Positions 14,611 through 15,320 of a DNA stretch of 15,320 nt are shown piece by piece. This DNA comes from JAWXUK01 sp044432725 (GTDB taxonomy: Bacteria > Bacillota > Clostridia > Oscillospirales > Oscillospiraceae). A program made the position numbers and the translations under genes. The stretch is taken from the NCBI GenBank assembly GCA_044432725.1, contig JAWXUL010000041.1:1-15320 (forward strand), read 5' to 3'. Below the pieces are notes generated by a model, which was given only the letters and a program-made list of their open reading frames with translations, had not been told where the DNA came from and made no database searches. Position 1 is the stretch's first letter. Each line of letters begins with the position of its first letter.

Positions 14611-14835
14611 ATGAACATAAACTTCCTAATAGAAGGACTAGCAGACCAAGGAACAGCCACAAGTATCATAGACAAAATCAAAAAAATCGTAGGGGTTCAA
14701 GATGCCACCCTAGATGTGAAAACAGGGGAACTTTCTCTCACCCTAGAACGTCCTAACGGTATCATCTTCAAATTAGTGGAACACGTTGTACAAAAACAAG
14801 ATGGTTCTTTGGTACTGAAACAAGCGACTTCTTAA
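14611..14835 (+). CDS. Small HMA-like protein lacking the CxxC metal site
   Basis: The 74-aa protein has the beta-alpha-beta-beta-alpha-beta rhythm of heavy-metal-associated domains: INFLIEGL, then helix TSIIDKIKKIVGVQDA with the typical GV, then TLDVKTGELSLTL and a second helix IIFKLVEHVVQ. The loop that normally holds CxxC reads ADQGTA and the protein has no cysteine, so it cannot bind soft metals in the usual way. It may be a structural or partner-binding relative. ATG 14611 is chosen because GAGGTG lies 9 nt upstream; a GTG at 14599 is part of that site. The promoter is at 14548-14576, and the surface-protein gene follows 86 nt downstream. Confidence 0.7.
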   Translation: MNINFLIEGLADQGTATSIIDKIKKIVGVQDATLDVKTGELSLTLERPNGIIFKLVEHVVQKQDGSLVLKQATS

Positions 14836-14839
14836 ATAC

Positions 14840-14866
14840 TTAAGCCAAGATTTTTAAGCCAAGATT
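14840..14866. repeat. 13-nt direct repeat between the HMA-like and surface-protein genes
   Basis: TTAAGCCAAGATT occurs at 14840-14852 and again at 14854-14866, with a single T between. It may be a tandem binding site or a replication-slippage duplication. No terminator or clear promoter was found in the rest of the 86-nt gap. Confidence 0.6.
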
Positions 14867-14921
14867 CTTTTCAGTCACAAAAGATATGACCTACCACAAA
14901 ATTTTTATTGGAGGAACAAAA

Positions 14922-15320
14922 ATGAAAAACTATCAAAATCTTTTTCGAAAAAGCCTTGCTCTCTTTCTTTATCTTGCTATGCTTTGTCCCATGTGGATGA
15001 CAGATGTAAGTGCTGAGGAGAGTTTTTCTCTTGCTACATTAAGCACTGCCACTGGGATAACTGTGGGTACTGATGAAGATTCTGAGACTCCAGGAACTCC
15101 TTCAGAACCTGAACCAGAGGTTGAGTCCGAGCCCGAAGTTGAACCAGAGCCTGAACCAGAGCCCGAACCTGAACCAGAGCCCGAACCTGAACCAGAGCCC
15201 GAGCCTGAACCAGAGCCTGAGGAACCTGTTATTCCTGAAACAACCACTTACACAATCACTTACAACCCCAATGGTGGCTCTGTCTCCCCAAACACAACCG
15301 AAACAACAAGTTCTGGGAAA
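14922..15320 (+). CDS. Partial secreted surface protein with Pro-Glu repeat spacer (runs off the right edge)
   Basis: The frame is open from ATG 14922 through the window end (133 codons seen), with GGAGG 7 nt upstream. Residues 1-30 form a Sec signal peptide: NYQNLFRKS, a hydrophobic core LALFLYLAMLCPMWM, and a likely cleavage after VSA. A Thr/Ser/Glu-rich stretch follows, then about 17 Pro-Glu dipeptides (residues about 66-102), a stalk-like spacer common in wall or surface proteins. The last visible part, YTITYNPNGGSVSP, matches the start of a Listeria/Bacteroides (InlB B-type) repeat, typical of extracellular adhesin-like proteins. The attachment mode and the rest of the protein lie outside the window. 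Confidence 0.82.
   Translation, partial: MKNYQNLFRKSLALFLYLAMLCPMWMTDVSAEESFSLATLSTATGITVGTDEDSETPGTPSEPEPEVESEPEVEPEPEPEPEPEPEPEPEPEPEPEPEPEEPVIPETTTYTITYNPNGGSVSPNTTETTSSGK
15141..15218 (+). repeat. 18-nt tandem repeat encoding the Pro-Glu spacer
   Basis: The unit GAACCAGAGCCCGAACCT is present exactly at 15153-15170 and 15171-15188. It has one base change at 15189-15206 and is flanked by 12-nt partial copies. Each unit encodes three Glu-Pro dipeptides, so changes in copy number keep the reading frame and could vary spacer length between strains. Confidence 0.88.

Noticed and set aside
14969..15247. Minus-strand Gly-Ser repeat open frame
   Set aside because: It is the antisense reading of the Pro-Glu repeats. 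The plus strand has a ribosome-binding site, signal peptide and a continuous frame to the window edge.

Overview
The window looks like a low-GC Gram-positive chromosome, most likely a member of the Clostridia. The support is AT-rich intergenic DNA, strong AGGAGG-type ribosome-binding sites, consensus TTGACA/TATAAT promoters, a compact rpsF-ssb-rpsR operon, Firmicutes-type lipoprotein signals and a Listeria/Bacteroides-repeat-like surface protein. I cannot name the species from sequence alone. The window reads as ordinary housekeeping DNA on the left and a more accessory region on the right.

Left part (1-5401). Four tandem minus-strand promoters (84-580), each with TTGACA, a 17-nt spacer, an extended TGn -10 and an A-rich upstream stretch, point off the left edge. 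A boxA-like sequence lies at the edge. This is the architecture of a stable-RNA (probably rRNA) operon whose genes lie outside the window. Behind them, also on the minus strand, is a tightly coupled xre-sbcD-sbcC operon. Both gene junctions are 4-nt ATGA overlaps, so an XRE repressor-like regulator is translated together with the SbcCD (Rad50/Mre11-type) DNA end-processing nuclease. Related TAGTGTATA palindromes lie at the likely xre promoter and in its leader.

Middle (5402-7389). A roughly 400-nt gene-free AT-rich stretch is followed by a possible small RNA unit ending in a strong intrinsic terminator (5907-5945). Then comes the consensus promoter of rpsF-ssb-rpsR (ribosomal proteins S6 and S18 flanking single-strand DNA-binding protein), closed by a bidirectional terminator.

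Right-centre (7390-13488). This is the most interesting part: a divergent module sharing a 132-bp control region. Leftward runs a PP2C-type Ser/Thr phosphatase translationally coupled to a lipoprotein and followed by a second lipoprotein. Rightward, from a perfect TTGACA-N17-TATAAT promoter, runs a 653-aa protein with an N-terminal J domain whose HPD motif reads HPE, overlapping by 17 nt an HscC-like Hsp70. The layout suggests a dedicated Hsp70/J-protein pair linked to protein dephosphorylation and two envelope lipoproteins. That link is inferred from arrangement only. No kinase, FHA or GrpE gene is present inside the window.

Right end (13489-15320). A convergent gene of unknown function (243 aa) has its own promoter and a roughly 240-nt leader rich in alternating CCTCA/TGAGG segments. 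It is followed on the plus strand by a 74-aa protein resembling a heavy-metal-associated (HMA) fold without the CxxC motif, and by the start of a secreted surface protein with a Pro-Glu repeat spacer that runs off the right edge.
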